Shown here: positions 50,701 to 59,844 of the stretch, in pieces
Position numbering within the stretch: position 1 is the first letter of the stretch
Layout of the letters: each line of letters starts with the position of its first letter
Source: Diospyros lotus
Taxonomy: Eukaryota > Streptophyta > Magnoliopsida > Ericales > Ebenaceae
Direction: 5' to 3'
DNA length: 64,000 nt
Assembly (NCBI RefSeq): GCF_014633365.1
Contig: NC_068338.1
Coordinates: 54,323,716-54,387,715 of the forward strand
Notes under the pieces: generated by a model
What the model saw: only the letters and a program-made list of their open reading frames with translations
Databases searched by the model: none
What the model was told of the DNA's origin: nothing
Position numbers and translations under genes: made by a program

Positions 50701-51553
50701 AAATTTCTGACATACAGATTAAGTCTTCTAATAGCATAACACTGGTTCTGGCAACTTGTTCCCTCATGCCCCCCAAAAAGAAGGAACAATTAAAAGAAGG
50801 AGAAACTGGAAATAAATAGATAACGAAAAAGAAGTGATTAAAGGGGGTACCTTATTGAGATTCAAGGTAAGCTTTCATGAAACCAATTGCCTGTCAGTGC
50901 AGACTTAGCTTCTGTTGTCATACTAACTACAGTGAGTTTATCGATGCTATAACCTTCTTAGCCTGTTTATATATGAACCAGTTTAAATCTTGCATTCCTA
51001 CTAAGGACTTCGGCCAGTAATTATAATTTGGCATTATTAGCTAGAAAAAATTTCAGATGACCAGCTTGTTGCTTCATTTAAAGTAGAAGCAAATTCTTAC
51101 ATTTGAGATTGCATTTGAGTATATATTAGTGTTCTGCTGAAATTGAAGGATGCTAATGTTTTTGCTACTTATGAGAAGGACAGCTACTAAATTTAACCAG
51201 CCTCTTTTAGAAGATTTTCATTAACGCAACATTTATTAATAATCACTGATCGATTATATAAAGGTATGGTGCCAAAGATAGTATAAGCATATGTTGAAAC
51301 ATAAAAGAAAGCAACTAAGACAAGTGCTACCATGTGCAAAAACTTGAGAGATACAGAACATTGTTTCACAAGTTAAGACGATTCTGAGGCGAAGACGATG
51401 TTATAAGAAAAAAGAGAGCACTGGTATTAAGCAACAAAAATAAATGAAAGAAACAGAATTTGTATTGAAATAGATATATAGATATGTATACATATATACT
51501 ATATATATACACGCGCACATGGTATTTAATACATTGTTCACAATACATACCAT
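17439..51553 (-). CDS. Class XI myosin heavy chain (complete, 38 coding exons)
   Basis: Coding exons, 5' to 3' on the minus strand: 51551-51553 (ATG only), 49565-49693, 48502-48645, 48260-48405, 48010-48166, 47828-47886, 47384-47543, 47127-47276, 46901-47037, 46661-46807, 46449-46550, 46274-46331, 46090-46191, 44861-44898, 43447-43573, 43191-43361, 42824-42955, 42629-42738, 42444-42504, 41991-42168, 41544-41749, 41346-41465, 40940-41038, 40476-40697, 40112-40251, 20583-20694, 20450-20497, 20106-20360, 19859-20011, 19561-19767, 19286-19426, 18958-19028, 18762-18861, 18635-18691, 18464-18520, 18291-18371, 18091-18173, 17439-17562. Sum 4587 nt, 1528 residues. Seen: SH3-like N domain (about 5-45), P-loop GESGAGKT (156-163), switch I NNNSSRFG (209-216), switch II DIYGFE (434-439), actin-site IRCIKPN, six IQ motifs (about 737-865), coiled coil to about 1070, and globular tail with DIL domain ([46 protein letters not shown]). 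Class XI myosins carry organelles and vesicles along actin and drive cytoplasmic streaming. All ATPase motifs are intact. Paralogue (XI-B, C, E, K and so on) is not assigned. Confidence 0.95.
17656..17704. repeat. Compound microsatellite (CT)n(AT)n
   Basis: About 12 CT units followed by about 12 AT units, inside the last myosin intron (17563-18090). It contains no coding signal. Confidence 0.92.
21400..21469 (-). mobile_element. Extremely short LINE insertion (42 bp) with 14-bp target duplication
   Basis: AAAATGACAAGTAC occurs at 21400-21413 and 21456-21469. Between them, the minus strand reads the LINE 3' tail (ACCTAGTGGGATTAAAG) ending in T/G-rich sequence, as in the larger LINE relics of this window. 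This fits a severely 5'-truncated L1-type insertion. Confidence 0.7.
21998..22913. mobile_element. Non-autonomous hAT element, 916 bp
   Basis: Ends read CTATGAAGCACGGAAAC and (reverse complement) CTATGTTGCACGGAAAC, with the exact 8-base duplication CTACCTCC at 21990-21997 and 22914-22921. The interior has GAAACG-rich subterminal repeats and a GC-rich block of imperfect GAGAGAGGCGAG repeats (about 22365-22615) that opens long but meaningless frames. It sits inside gypsy copy A. Confidence 0.92.
22922..24867 (+). pseudogene. gypsy A pol remnant: RT, RNase H, integrase N part
   Basis: Readable motifs: RT finger KKDGSWHF at 23104, an in-frame stop near 23302, palm FFDDILVYS at about 23430-23456, RNase H ([16 protein letters not shown], with Lys-Asp where copy B keeps Thr-Asp), the integrase zinc finger (CDICRKC near 24540) and core Asp motifs ([18 protein letters not shown]). 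The frame is cut at 24867 by the long solo LTR, before the third catalytic position. Confidence 0.88.
24868..28339 (+). mobile_element. Long solo LTR L1 (TGTAACACC family), carrying a hAT MITE
   Basis: It begins TGTAACACCCCG and ends GAGTATTACA, flanked by AAAAA (24863-24867 and 28340-28344). Without the hAT insert (25991-26709 and its duplication) it is about 2745 bases, nearly the same as L2. It has no primer site, ORF or internal domain, so it looks like an LTR left by recombination. The insertion splits the gypsy A integrase. Confidence 0.82.
25991..26709 (+). mobile_element. Non-autonomous hAT element, GGGCC-rich family, 719 bp
   Basis: Ends TAGAGGTGTCAAAAGGGCC and (reverse complement) TAGAGATGTCAAAAGGGCC. 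The flanking 8-base duplication is CATTTAGG (25983-25990) and CGTTTAGG (26710-26717), one mismatch. Dense GGGCCGGGCC repeats lie at both ends around a very AT-rich core. A second copy in reverse orientation is at 55491-56149. Confidence 0.88.
28345..29183 (+). pseudogene. gypsy A integrase end and chromodomain-like tail
   Basis: Starts just after the L1 duplication with [13 protein letters not shown], in which the following residue is Lys rather than the usual catalytic Glu. It then has GYKPSPLPA and a C-terminal chromodomain-like segment ([21 protein letters not shown], about 29045-29110). In-frame stops lie near 28624, 28781 and 28856. The polypurine tract GATGGAAGGGGTAA precedes the LTR. 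Confidence 0.85.
29184..29617 (+). repeat. 3' LTR of gypsy copy A
   Basis: 434 bases from TGTCACGAGAC to TGCCGTGACA, clearly related to both LTRs of copy B but shorter and more diverged. A TATATAA box lies at 29422-29428. It abuts a fragment of long LTR L3 directly. Confidence 0.93.
29618..29872 (+). mobile_element. Long LTR L3, fragment 1
   Basis: From about 29676 onward (CCACTCAGAAGCATCCAGG) it aligns with L1 and L2; the first 60 bases align poorly. The 5' part of L3 is missing. It breaks at TATCC, where gypsy B inserted, and resumes at 35175. Confidence 0.75.
29873..30335 (+). repeat. 5' LTR of gypsy B
   Basis: 463 bases, TGTCACG to GTGACA, with TATATAA at 30124-30130. The 15-base difference from the 3' LTR is a tandem copy of TTATCCCCTATC-like sequence at about 30181-30211. 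Confidence 0.95.
30385..31447 (+). pseudogene. gypsy B gag and protease start, broken
   Basis: ATG at 30385 follows the primer site and opens a coiled-coil-like N terminus ([20 protein letters not shown]), stopped by TAG at 30631. The next pieces read [13 protein letters not shown] (about 30814) and stop at 30994. Most of the gag body is missing. A zinc-knuckle relic ([14 protein letters not shown]) near 31165 has Tyr for the first Cys. The retropepsin active site [11 protein letters not shown] lies at about 31381-31413; a stop follows at 31445. Confidence 0.88.
31448..34640 (+). pseudogene. gypsy B pol remnant: RT, RNase H, integrase, chromodomain
   Basis: Motifs seen in order: RT ([17 protein letters not shown] near 32128, FFDDILVYS near 32445), RNase H ([14 protein letters not shown] near 32885, later [10 protein letters not shown]), integrase zinc finger ([11 protein letters not shown] near 33560), integrase core Asp residues ([18 protein letters not shown]) and DGQTKRVN near 33940, with Lys in the position normally held by the third catalytic residue, Glu. 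A chromodomain-like end follows (about 34590-34650). Breaks: stop at 32595, stop at 33174, shifts near 33326 and 33765, stop at 33955. The order RT, RNase H, integrase marks it as Ty3/gypsy. Confidence 0.9.
34722..35169 (+). repeat. 3' LTR of gypsy B
   Basis: 448 bases after the polypurine tract (GATGGAAGGGGTAA). It ends in GTCGTGACA directly before the TATCC duplication. Confidence 0.95.
35175..35918 (+). mobile_element. Long LTR L3, fragment 2
   Basis: It continues from the TATCC break (AGACAACATTTTAGGCTGAC) in register with L1 and L2 and stops at TTTGG, where L2 inserted. The text from about 35280 to 35700 (GGGACGAACCTCC, TTTGGGGGCGAACACTCAC) repeats at 37045 and later in L2. Confidence 0.85.
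35919..38654 (+). mobile_element. Long solo LTR L2 (TGTAACACC family), intact ends
   Basis: 2736 bases from TGTAACACCCCG to GGGTATTACA, flanked by the exact duplication TTTGG (35914-35918 and 38655-38659). It contains no coding region or primer site, only short open frames. It is very similar to L1 along its whole length and lies inside a third copy (L3), so an older family member was hit by a younger one. Confidence 0.88.
38660..39638 (+). mobile_element. Long LTR L3, fragment 3 (3' end)
   Basis: It resumes after the L2 duplication and ends at CGGGTATTACA (39638). It is followed by CATTCTCCC, which belongs to a different element on the minus strand, so L3 had inserted near the gag start of that element. 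Confidence 0.82.
39639..40019 (-). mobile_element. 5' end of a minus-strand LTR retrotransposon (LTR, primer site, gag start)
   Basis: The LTR spans 39712-40019 and reads TGATAGGTCCCC to CTCTCATCA on the minus strand. Immediately after it lies TTTGGTATCAGAGTA, an initiator-Met tRNA primer site (about 39696-39711). Then comes a possible gag start ([13 protein letters not shown]) cut off at 39639 by L3. Its remaining body is not in the window, so it was lost when the nest rearranged. A pyrimidine/C run lies at about 39868-39898. This is the oldest insertion recognisable in the intron and the only LTR element there in myosin-sense orientation. Confidence 0.75.
43700..44715 (-). mobile_element. 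LINE (L1-type) ORF2 3' fragment, decayed
   Basis: On the minus strand, from 44715 downward: FADDI (RT palm), [29 protein letters not shown], then after a 200-250 base interruption [15 protein letters not shown], and finally DDMAMDRD and IHVADPT followed by CCACCTAGTGGGATTAAG. This order is that of plant L1-like ORF2. It lies in the intron before myosin exon 43447-43573, in sense orientation. Confidence 0.8.
44899..46089 (-). other. Myosin intron, 1.2 kb
   Basis: The intron lies between the exon ending LDLIEK and the 38-base exon 44861-44898. I see no element ends. A TGGTGTCAGAATTTTGGAACC...GGGTTCAAG stretch near 45396-45440 resembles the primer region of an LTR element but has no accompanying LTR. 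Confidence 0.6.
48646..49564 (-). other. Myosin intron 2
   Basis: 919 bases with a (GA)n tract at about 48978-48997. Nothing else is recognisable. Confidence 0.75.
49694..51550 (-). other. Myosin intron 1, directly after the ATG
   Basis: 1857 bases separating the initiator ATG (51551-51553) from the second coding exon. The donor is GTATGT and the acceptor GCTGCAG. No element ends or coding signature were found. Long first introns of this kind often carry regulatory DNA, but no specific motif can be pointed out here. Confidence 0.75.
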
Positions 51554-52130
51554 TTGCAGCTTCCAACCCAAGCTTCGGCCAAGTATAGAGAAACCCTAAT
51601 TCTATATGCCAGCATTCAGCTGCCTAGCATAGAGCCGATCCATACCATGCAACAGGTAGAGCGCCCCAGAAATTAGACGTTTCTGACCGTACCACCAAAG
51701 AATGACCAGAAGTCCAGAGAGAGTTTCTTGCAAGAAAAGGGCATTTTTCGATGGAAAAATCGAGAAAATTGAAAAATTGGAGTTGGAAAGAAAGGAAAAG
51801 AAGATCTGCAAGACTTTGGCTTGCCCTGAATTGTCTCGGGCTCTTGGCATGGTGTCGTTTGGGGTGTTTGTGGGACTGACATTGCGCAGGAGGCCCTCAA
51901 ACTTCGGCTCCGTCGATTTCGGTCTCTCTCTCTCTCTCCCCCTCTGTACATAACATACATACATACATGTAGATGGAGCAGTATTTGCATCTCCGATCTG
52001 ATGATGTCCATTACTCCCTCCCTCTCTCTCTCTCTCTTCTCTCTCTCCCCAAAACGCCCACCATATTGTTTGGACATGCATGGCTACCACCCTCGCCATG
52101 CCTGCCTGGGCTTCTTTCTTGGGTCTCAAT

Positions 52131-52144
52131 AATATATAAATAGG
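52131..52144 (-). promoter_or_regulatory. Candidate TATA box of the myosin gene
   Basis: The minus strand reads CCTATTTATATATT here, about 580 bases upstream of the ATG. A start site near 52100 would give a leader of about 550 bases containing long GA tracts (CT on the plus strand, 51922-52047) and several upstream ATGs. No other equally good TATA candidate lies closer to the ATG on this strand. Confidence 0.4.
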
Positions 52145-52149
52145 CACAA

Positions 52150-54274
52150 ATTTTGTTCTAAATAGATAATAGTGATATTTGAATTATATTTTTTTTATAA
52201 ATATTGTTAGTATTAATTTTTAATTTTTTTAGAATAAATTTTTTCTTAGAATATATTATAGATTTTGTTAGCTTTGTAAATTAGTGTGAAATATTTTTGT
52301 TGTTTTATTCTTGTTGTTTGATATTTTTTTGTACAATATATACTTTTTAAAATTTCAGTATTGTAGTTGGATGATTTATTTGGTTATTTTTTTTTTTTTT
52401 GTAAGATTTGAATTGGGTTTGTAAAAATAAATAGTATACTTTCAATTTGAAAAAAGATTTTAATAGACATAAAATGAACCTAGGACTGTTATAGTTATGT
52501 GTGTGTGTGTTTTTTTACAATTAATTTTTAGTATAGTACCATTTGTTATTTTAGTTATGCCCTATTCAATAGTAAGTGTATATGTATAATTAAGGTATGA
52601 CTATTGACATACCTTTTTGTTGATAAATGTTAAAGTTTAAATATCATCAGTAATAAAAAATACCATATATTTTTGTTACTCACTATGAACATTTGAACAA
52701 TTACAAAAGATAAAAATAAGATACGAACCCTAACACCGTAAGTAATCTACTAATTGAATTGAAAATTTAATTTTAGGTAAGAATTCTAAAAGAGATACGG
52801 ATTGTATTAATATGTAACCTATGTGCAAGTACTTTGGCTTCATAATATATGATATTTGACTTTACTGCATTTTAATTAGCAAAAGTTCATCCAATGGTGT
52901 AAATGATATTTGCAAATTCATGAGCTAGTAGATATTAACTTGAAAAAGACTCGAGATTAACTCAGTTCAAATTCAATTTTAAAATTATTAAAAAAGTTTT
53001 CTTTGAGTTATTGAGTTGAGCCAAATTGACTTCTAACTTTTGGAGTATTTTATTGAGTCGAGCTCGAGATCTAGAAATAAAACTCGAGTGTAGTTTTGAA
53101 CTTGGTAATTGTGTTGAGCTTTAGTCTTGCATTGTGTTGACTTGACTCAGGTTGATTATAACCATAATTTCATATTTTTTAAAAAAAAATAACCCAAAAA
53201 ACTATCACATGTTTATATATTTAGACCCGTACAAATAATACAACTGTTATAATGTCTGACTTATTTTGTAAATCGTCACTGCTAAGGTATCACTATTGCC
53301 AATATATCTAACATTCTAACTACACATAGGTTTTTCGTCATAAAAGTTTAAAAGTTTTAAGAAATAATAGACGACTAACAAAAAAATTTAAATAATGATT
53401 TGTAATGGAAGAGTATCCAGTTCAGTGTATTTATTAAAAATACTTAATAAAACTTGCAATTAAACTGAATTTGTAGTCACATGTCATTAAATTACAAAAT
53501 ATTTCTCATAAAAGTTATAATACTTTATCTTATATGATATCTAATCAAAGTAGATTAGTTTTCTCTTTTTGTTTTTGTTCTGTTGATATTTGAAATTTTC
53601 AAGTGATGCTAGAAATTCTATAATTTTTTTAATTGAAAATTAATTTTGTAAGTAACCATTTTTATTAAGAAAAATGAGTTTAATAAATAAAGAAAATAAT
53701 TATCTCAAACTTTTTAAGTTCTTGAAAATTAGATCTTTTGCTTTCTTTGACTTGCAACCGATGGTTAGTAATTTACATTTTAAAATAAATGATTCATATC
53801 ATAAGTTTTTTGTAAAATCTTAAAGAAAGCATATTGATATATTTTTTACTTGGAAGTTGAAGTTTGATTTTAGTTTTTCATATGGTTCTTAAATTTTAAA
53901 GACGTGTAGTTTCTCAATCCTTCCTTTAAATTATAATGATTGACTTTTATTTTGAACAAAAAAAAATTTTCTGATAAGTTTTGAATTTGTACTAACAAAG
54001 TTAACTCTGTGAACCTAATCTGTTTAGAAGTTTATTAGTAGATATGTCTAGTAATCTTTATACTACTTTATTAAAGAGCACAAATGTTGTATCTCTAGTG
54101 TTGTCAGTCACTCTAAAATGTATTTTGTATTTGAAATGTCATGACTAGTTTATTTTATTATTAATTTTATTTCAAAAAATAGTTTAATAAAAAATTAGCT
54201 TAATTTCTTTTTTCTTTTTACTTGATCAATGGATATTTGCATTTTTTATTGCACCCAATACATATGTATGCACT
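52150..54274. other. AT-rich intergenic DNA without a recognisable gene
   Basis: No reading frame of note occurs on either strand. A GAGCTCGAG-rich patch near 52945-53110 resembles MITE-derived sequence but lacks visible ends. Confidence 0.7.
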
Positions 54275-54279
54275 ATTAT

Positions 54280-56739
54280 TGTAATACCCAACAAATTTTG
54301 GTGTATTTAAGTGTAATTTTTGTTGTGACAAAAGTGTAATTTTTCAAAGTTATTGGTAAAAATGTAATTTTTCCAAGTTATGGGGCCAAAATATAATTTT
54401 TTGAAACCAAAGGGCTTGAGGGCAAGGAACCAGAGTGAAAGAGGGAAAGAGTTGAAGGGCTAAAGTGAAAATTTCAATGTGAAACCTACAACTTGCAAAC
54501 AACAGCATTGTGGCGGCTGGTAAAGAATGTCAAATTGACGTCTAGGAAGGAAGCGAGGCCATCATGGCCTAAGGTAAGGTCATTCGGCGCAAGAGGGCAA
54601 CTAGATTGGCCAAAAAAATGGTCGAAATTGGCTATAAATAGGGGGTTCTTGGCTGGGAGTTTCACTAAGTTTTCAACCAATAAATTTGAGTTTTCGAGAA
54701 AAATTGGGAGAAACGGATAGAGGGCTTTTGTTCTCTAAGTTGAGGAGACCATTTCTGGAGAGTTTGAGAGATTTTGATGTTGTTTTGAAAGTGTTACGAA
54801 GTTTAATCAAAAAAATAGGTATTGTTGGAGTCAAGAATTAATTGGCCAAATCGAAGGTATTTTGGCTAGATTTTCGACCCACAAGTGATCCCATTGTGTT
54901 CAAGAGGAAGAATAAAGAAGAAAGAAGAAGAAAAACAAGGAAAACAATGTGAACCAATCGTCGGTTGGCGAGGAGTAGGCCGGAGAAAATGACCGGAGCT
55001 CAAATGCATGGGTGCAAGCGCATGAAGGTAAGATAAAATAGAAAAAAATAGGAAAAAAAGGAAAAAAAATAGAGAAAAATTATGAAAAATTACTTTTATT
55101 AATTTTTCTTAAAATTTTGTTAGAAAAATATCAGGGCACTAATCTCGAGGCAAGGCATGAATTTCAAGAAAGTTTAAACAGTTAGATCGAAGTGAGTGAT
55201 TTACCTTGAAAATTTATACGTGAAATGATTTACCTAAATTAAGCATGAATTTCACGAGAGTTGCCAAAATAAATGCAATTTATGTATATCTTGTCATATC
55301 TGTGCATGTTATATTATATCGGTAATTGTGATATTACATTTGGCATGAAATTATTGACATATTGATAATTGTATCATCCATGTTGACCATGGTGGGATGG
55401 GATATTGCTCTAGGAGAATGACCTAAATTTTCCTAAGTGAGTTTTGCCGGAATGACCATAGAAGTATCATGTGCCGTGTGTGATTGCCGGTAGAGATGTT
55501 AAAAGGGCCGGGCCGGCCCTTTTACTAAAAGGGCCGGGCCGAGCCCGAGCCCTTTTGCCATTGATAGGGCCCGGCCCGGCCCACGGCCCCCCTACAAAGG
55601 GGCCGGGCCGGGCCAGCCCGTGGGCTAAAGGGCCGGGCCGGGCCCAGTGGGCCCGACCCTTTTTTTTTTTTCTATTTTTTAAATAATTTTTTTAAAAATA
55701 ATACATATAATATATACATATATAAATATCAAAATAATACATATATAAAAATCATTTTTTTCTTTTAAAAATATTTTTCATCTTAATTCTTAAGTTTTAA
55801 ATATTATTTCATCATTTTATATTTCAAAATTCTATATGCCTTATAAATTTTTTTGTGAATTGATATGAAAAATAATAAATTGATGGTTATTATTTATATA
55901 TATTGTGAAATTAAATTTTTTAGTATCCAATATCAATAATTATTAAAGAATAACAAAATAAAAAAAAATGAGTAAGGGCCTAAATGATTGGCCCATAAGG
56001 GCCTCATGGGCTCGGCCCAAAAGGGCCCAACGGGCCACGGGTCGGGCTGGGCCGGGTCGTGGGCCCAATTTCTTTGGCCCGGCCCGGCCCATTTTGAACA
56101 ATAACGGGTCGGGCGGCCCGCGGGCCGCCCGACCCTTTTGACACCTCTAATTGCCGGGATGACTGTTGAGGATTCCGTGCAGAGGCTAAAATGCTAACAA
56201 AAATCTACTCTAGAATGTCGGTTGATTCATGTCCATGCATTATACATTCATGAAAATTATTTTAAACCCTCATTTAGAAGATTAATATTTTAATTTGGAC
56301 TTTGCTCTTGGAATATTCAACATTCCAGGTGAAATGAGCAATAAGAAAGGAAAGAAAATTGTTGAAATGTGATTGTACCGGTAGTTATATAATTAATAGT
56401 GTTACACTAGTGTTAGAACAAGTTGTGAGAATCTTAATAATAAGTGGCATGTTCCAACTATTTATATGTTAATTTGTCTATTGGATTTTTATGGTTATTG
56501 CAAACAATATTGTGCGATTTGATTTCTTTTACAATTACAATGTCCCATTAGGTTTTGATTCTATTTTCACAAATATTTAATTTACCATTCCTTAACTTAT
56601 TATTTGGAATGCTAAATATATATGTTTAGGAATTTTTAAATATTGTATTTTTGAGAATTTCGAGATGGTGTTGCAAAAAATATATATATTAAAAAAACCC
56701 CAAAATAGTGACACGCCTTGGGAGGACGGGTTTGTTACA
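54280..56739 (-). mobile_element. Long solo LTR L4 (diverged TGTAACA family), minus strand
   Basis: On the minus strand it starts TGTAACAAACCCG (56739) and ends GTTGGGTATTACA (54280). The flanking 5-base sequences ATTAT (54275-54279) and AGTAT (56740-56744) match except for one base. It shares with L1, L2 and L5 a core segment around TTGAATATTCCA and TCCAAATT (56262-56335 here). It carries a hAT element at 55491-56149. Confidence 0.72.
55491..56149 (-). mobile_element. Non-autonomous hAT element, GGGCC-rich family, second copy
   Basis: 659 bases with TAGAGATGTTAAAAGGGCC at one end and TAGAGGTGTCAAAAGGGTC (reverse complement) at the other. The 8-base duplication ATTGCCGG is exact (55483-55490 and 56150-56157). 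Its AT-rich core is the reverse complement of the core at 26165-26545. The cut-and-paste family has therefore moved at least twice, both times into long LTRs. Confidence 0.92.
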
Positions 56740-58935
56740 AGTATTGAGCATCAACTTCTTACTACAAATATTGTATGAAATATAACACCAGTAAAAAAGT
56801 GTTTCAACATCCGTTACTTTTGCTTGGACTATGAAGGTTGAAGGTATGTTCTTGATAATAAAAATAATAATAAAATTAGAATTATTTTAAATGGTATTTT
56901 GAATCCTAGCAATTAAGTAGTCTATTTCATTTACCAATTTAAAACATTATATTCAATAATTTTTTTACATGTTCTTCACTAGTCTATTCTATCATCAAAA
57001 CTTCTAAAATTGTCTTTTTGTTAGTGAGCATTTGCTCCTCTAATGGAACTTGGAGGTTCTTCTTGTAACACCACACTTTCTCGGATATGTTATAATTTAA
57101 GAAATTTGGGATATATTTCTTTTCCTTAAAAACAATCTCAACACCATACTAATTCCCAAACTTTCTCATTTACCTACCTAGCATGAGAATCATCATACAA
57201 CATAAATGCTAGGCTAGGTATTTACTAATAGTGGAAGCATGAATCGAACCTAAGCATACATCGAATCATATTAAAATTATATGATCGTTTCAAACATAAT
57301 CCATAATATAAGACTATTCATCAACAGAACATAAGTTTTTCAACATGACTTGAAACATAACATAACCATGACATATTCAGTTCTTCACGAAAAAGAAAAA
57401 TACAGAGAAACATCTTATCAAAATCATGACAGCTTGAATCGTTACATCTCGTCCATTTTCGTGCCTTCGCTACAAACCCCATCTGAAACGTTTGAATGTT
57501 CCAAGGGCATAACCCACGTTACATAATGAATCATCTAAATAAAGGTACATCATTCACATCTCATGCGTGTATGCAATGCAACATAACATCATTCATTTCG
57601 TTTAAGTCGACCGCACCCAACTACTACTCTCCATTTTAACAGTCTCCTTACCAAATCAAAGTGTATAGGTGCACATTTGGCAGAGTAGAGGGGCCAATCC
57701 CTAATCCCAAACACTTATGCGTGACATGATTAATAATATCATTGTAAACTTATGCATAATTCATCATCAATATATGTAAACGCACTCTACATGATGCGTA
57801 ACATAACATAGCATGTCAATATGATATAATCATTTGCATAAAACTGGTTTTAGATTGAACCACTTACCTTTTTGTACCACGTTAAGAACACCTCGCACTG
57901 TCTTGATTTGCGTGCCCGACTTCGATTATCTTGCACAACCTCAATTTTTGCACAAATCACTTCACCTCAAGCCTCAAAGTACCATATTAATTATATTTAT
58001 TTAAATGAACATCAAGGCCCATTTTTTTCATAATTTATTTGTATTTTTCTATTTTCTTTCTATTTTTCTCTTTGAAAATCTAAAATAAATACCTACTTGA
58101 ATATTTATCCAAATATTTTCATACCAAAATTCATAAAATACTATTATAGATAATCTAGATTTTTTCCAGATTTTTTTCTAGCTTTTCTCCTATTTTTCTC
58201 TAATTTCCATAATCTATTTTTTTCTCAAAAATTGCAAAAATAAATATTTCTCAAATCATTTCCCAAAATTTTCTCAACTATAATACCCAAAATAGTTTTC
58301 TGGGTTTTTTGGAATTTTATGAGAATTTTTAAAAAATTTACCCTATTTTTTTCTTTTTTTCTTCCTTTTTTCCTATTTTTTTTACCTTCTCCAGCCATCT
58401 TCTCCGGCGACAGCGACTTGCAACTTGCTCCGATGCTAGATTCGACTTCACCTCCTATAATATCTCCTCAATTCGATCATAATGGTGCCCTTTGATGTTC
58501 GAAAAAACAACTAGAAGTGCTTTAAATTAGCCAATTATAGTCCGGTTCTAGCAACACCTGCTTTTCCGGCGAACTATTAAAATAAGTTCAAATGAACACA
58601 AAATCTCACCAAAATTTTCAAAAATAATCCTAAAAATATGAGAAACAAAAGCCCCTTATCCTTCTCTCTCAATTTTTCCTCAAACATGCAGATTCAAGAC
58701 TCGCCTAATTTTTCAACGAACTCTTAAAATCCACTCAAATGAATACGAAATATTACCAAACTTTCCAGAAATGATCCTAAAAATATAAAGAACAAAAACC
58801 CTTTATCTTTCTCCCTCAATTTTTCCTCAAACTCTCAAATTTAAGAGATAAATTTTTGAAGAATATCGATCATCCCATAACCTCTACTTATAGGCAATCT
58901 TGAGCTCTCAAATGCTCATGGATACTCAACCCAAC

Positions 58936-59506
58936 TAGGGTTGCAATGGTTCGGTTTGATTTTAATTTTTACCAAAATCATAATCAAATCAAACTTAAAC
59001 TATTAAAAACAAAACCAAACCATTATCTATTGGTTTTAAAAATTAAAAACCATAACCAAACCATTCGGTTTCGGTTTTAACTATGATTTTTTTAGTTTAA
59101 TCCATACCAACAAACAAAGATAAACTTTTGCAAATAACATTCATAAAAAAATTTTGATAACTCCACAACAAATAAAGGCAAACTCTAATAAAGTTACCTT
59201 TTTCTTGCATAAAGTTATAAATTAACTTCAAACTTCTTGGATATAATTATTTGATTGATAAAAATAAAATAATTTAAGATTATATTTTATTTTTATTTGT
59301 TAATTACTTTATAAATGTTAAATATTTTATATATTTGTAATGCATTAGTTAAAATACTTGTAAAAAAATGCATTAGTCAATATATATATTATATGTATAT
59401 ATAATATATTAAATAAATATATATATTATATATATGTATATTTAGTTCGGTTTGATTCGGTTACCCACATTGATCGATTCGATTTCGGTTGCAATTGTCA
59501 TCCCTA
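58936..59506. mobile_element. Non-autonomous hAT element, 571 bp
   Basis: Ends TAGGGTTGCAATGG and (reverse complement) TAGGGATGACAATTG; exact 8-base duplication AACCCAAC at 58928-58935 and 59507-59514. TTCGGTTT-type subterminal repeats flank an AT-rich centre. This is the common TAGGG-TTCGG hAT MITE pattern. Confidence 0.9.
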
Positions 59507-59844
59507 AACCCAACGCTTCTAAGGCTTCTACCTTCCCCAGATCAAGCCAAAACATCATCATTCAACTCTCAAATTATTCACCAAAATCCGGCAAAAAACC
59601 ATCGAAAAACATAAAAAAAATTGGCCACCTTTGTGGCTAATGTCGGCCTAGGCCCAACCCTGAGCATCCTTTATCACATTCCTCGAGCCTCTCGTGGCCT
59701 GAAAGCGGCTATCAGCAACCAGCAAAATGGCTAGTAGGCCATGGCAGTCTCCTCATACCCAAATTTGTAAAAAAATCACTTTGACCCTCCTACAAATTTC
59801 CATTTTCTCTTTGATTCTTTCCTTGAAACCCCTGAGCTTCCCAA

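Noticed and set aside
51602..52147. 181-codon frame upstream of the myosin as an independent gene
   Set aside because: It spans the probable promoter and leader with GA repeats; low-complexity Arg/Glu runs and no domain. Kept only as a note on upstream frames.
55471..55686. Gly-Pro-Arg-rich frame of 71 codons
   Set aside because: Produced by GGGCCGGGCC repeats at the end of a hAT element.
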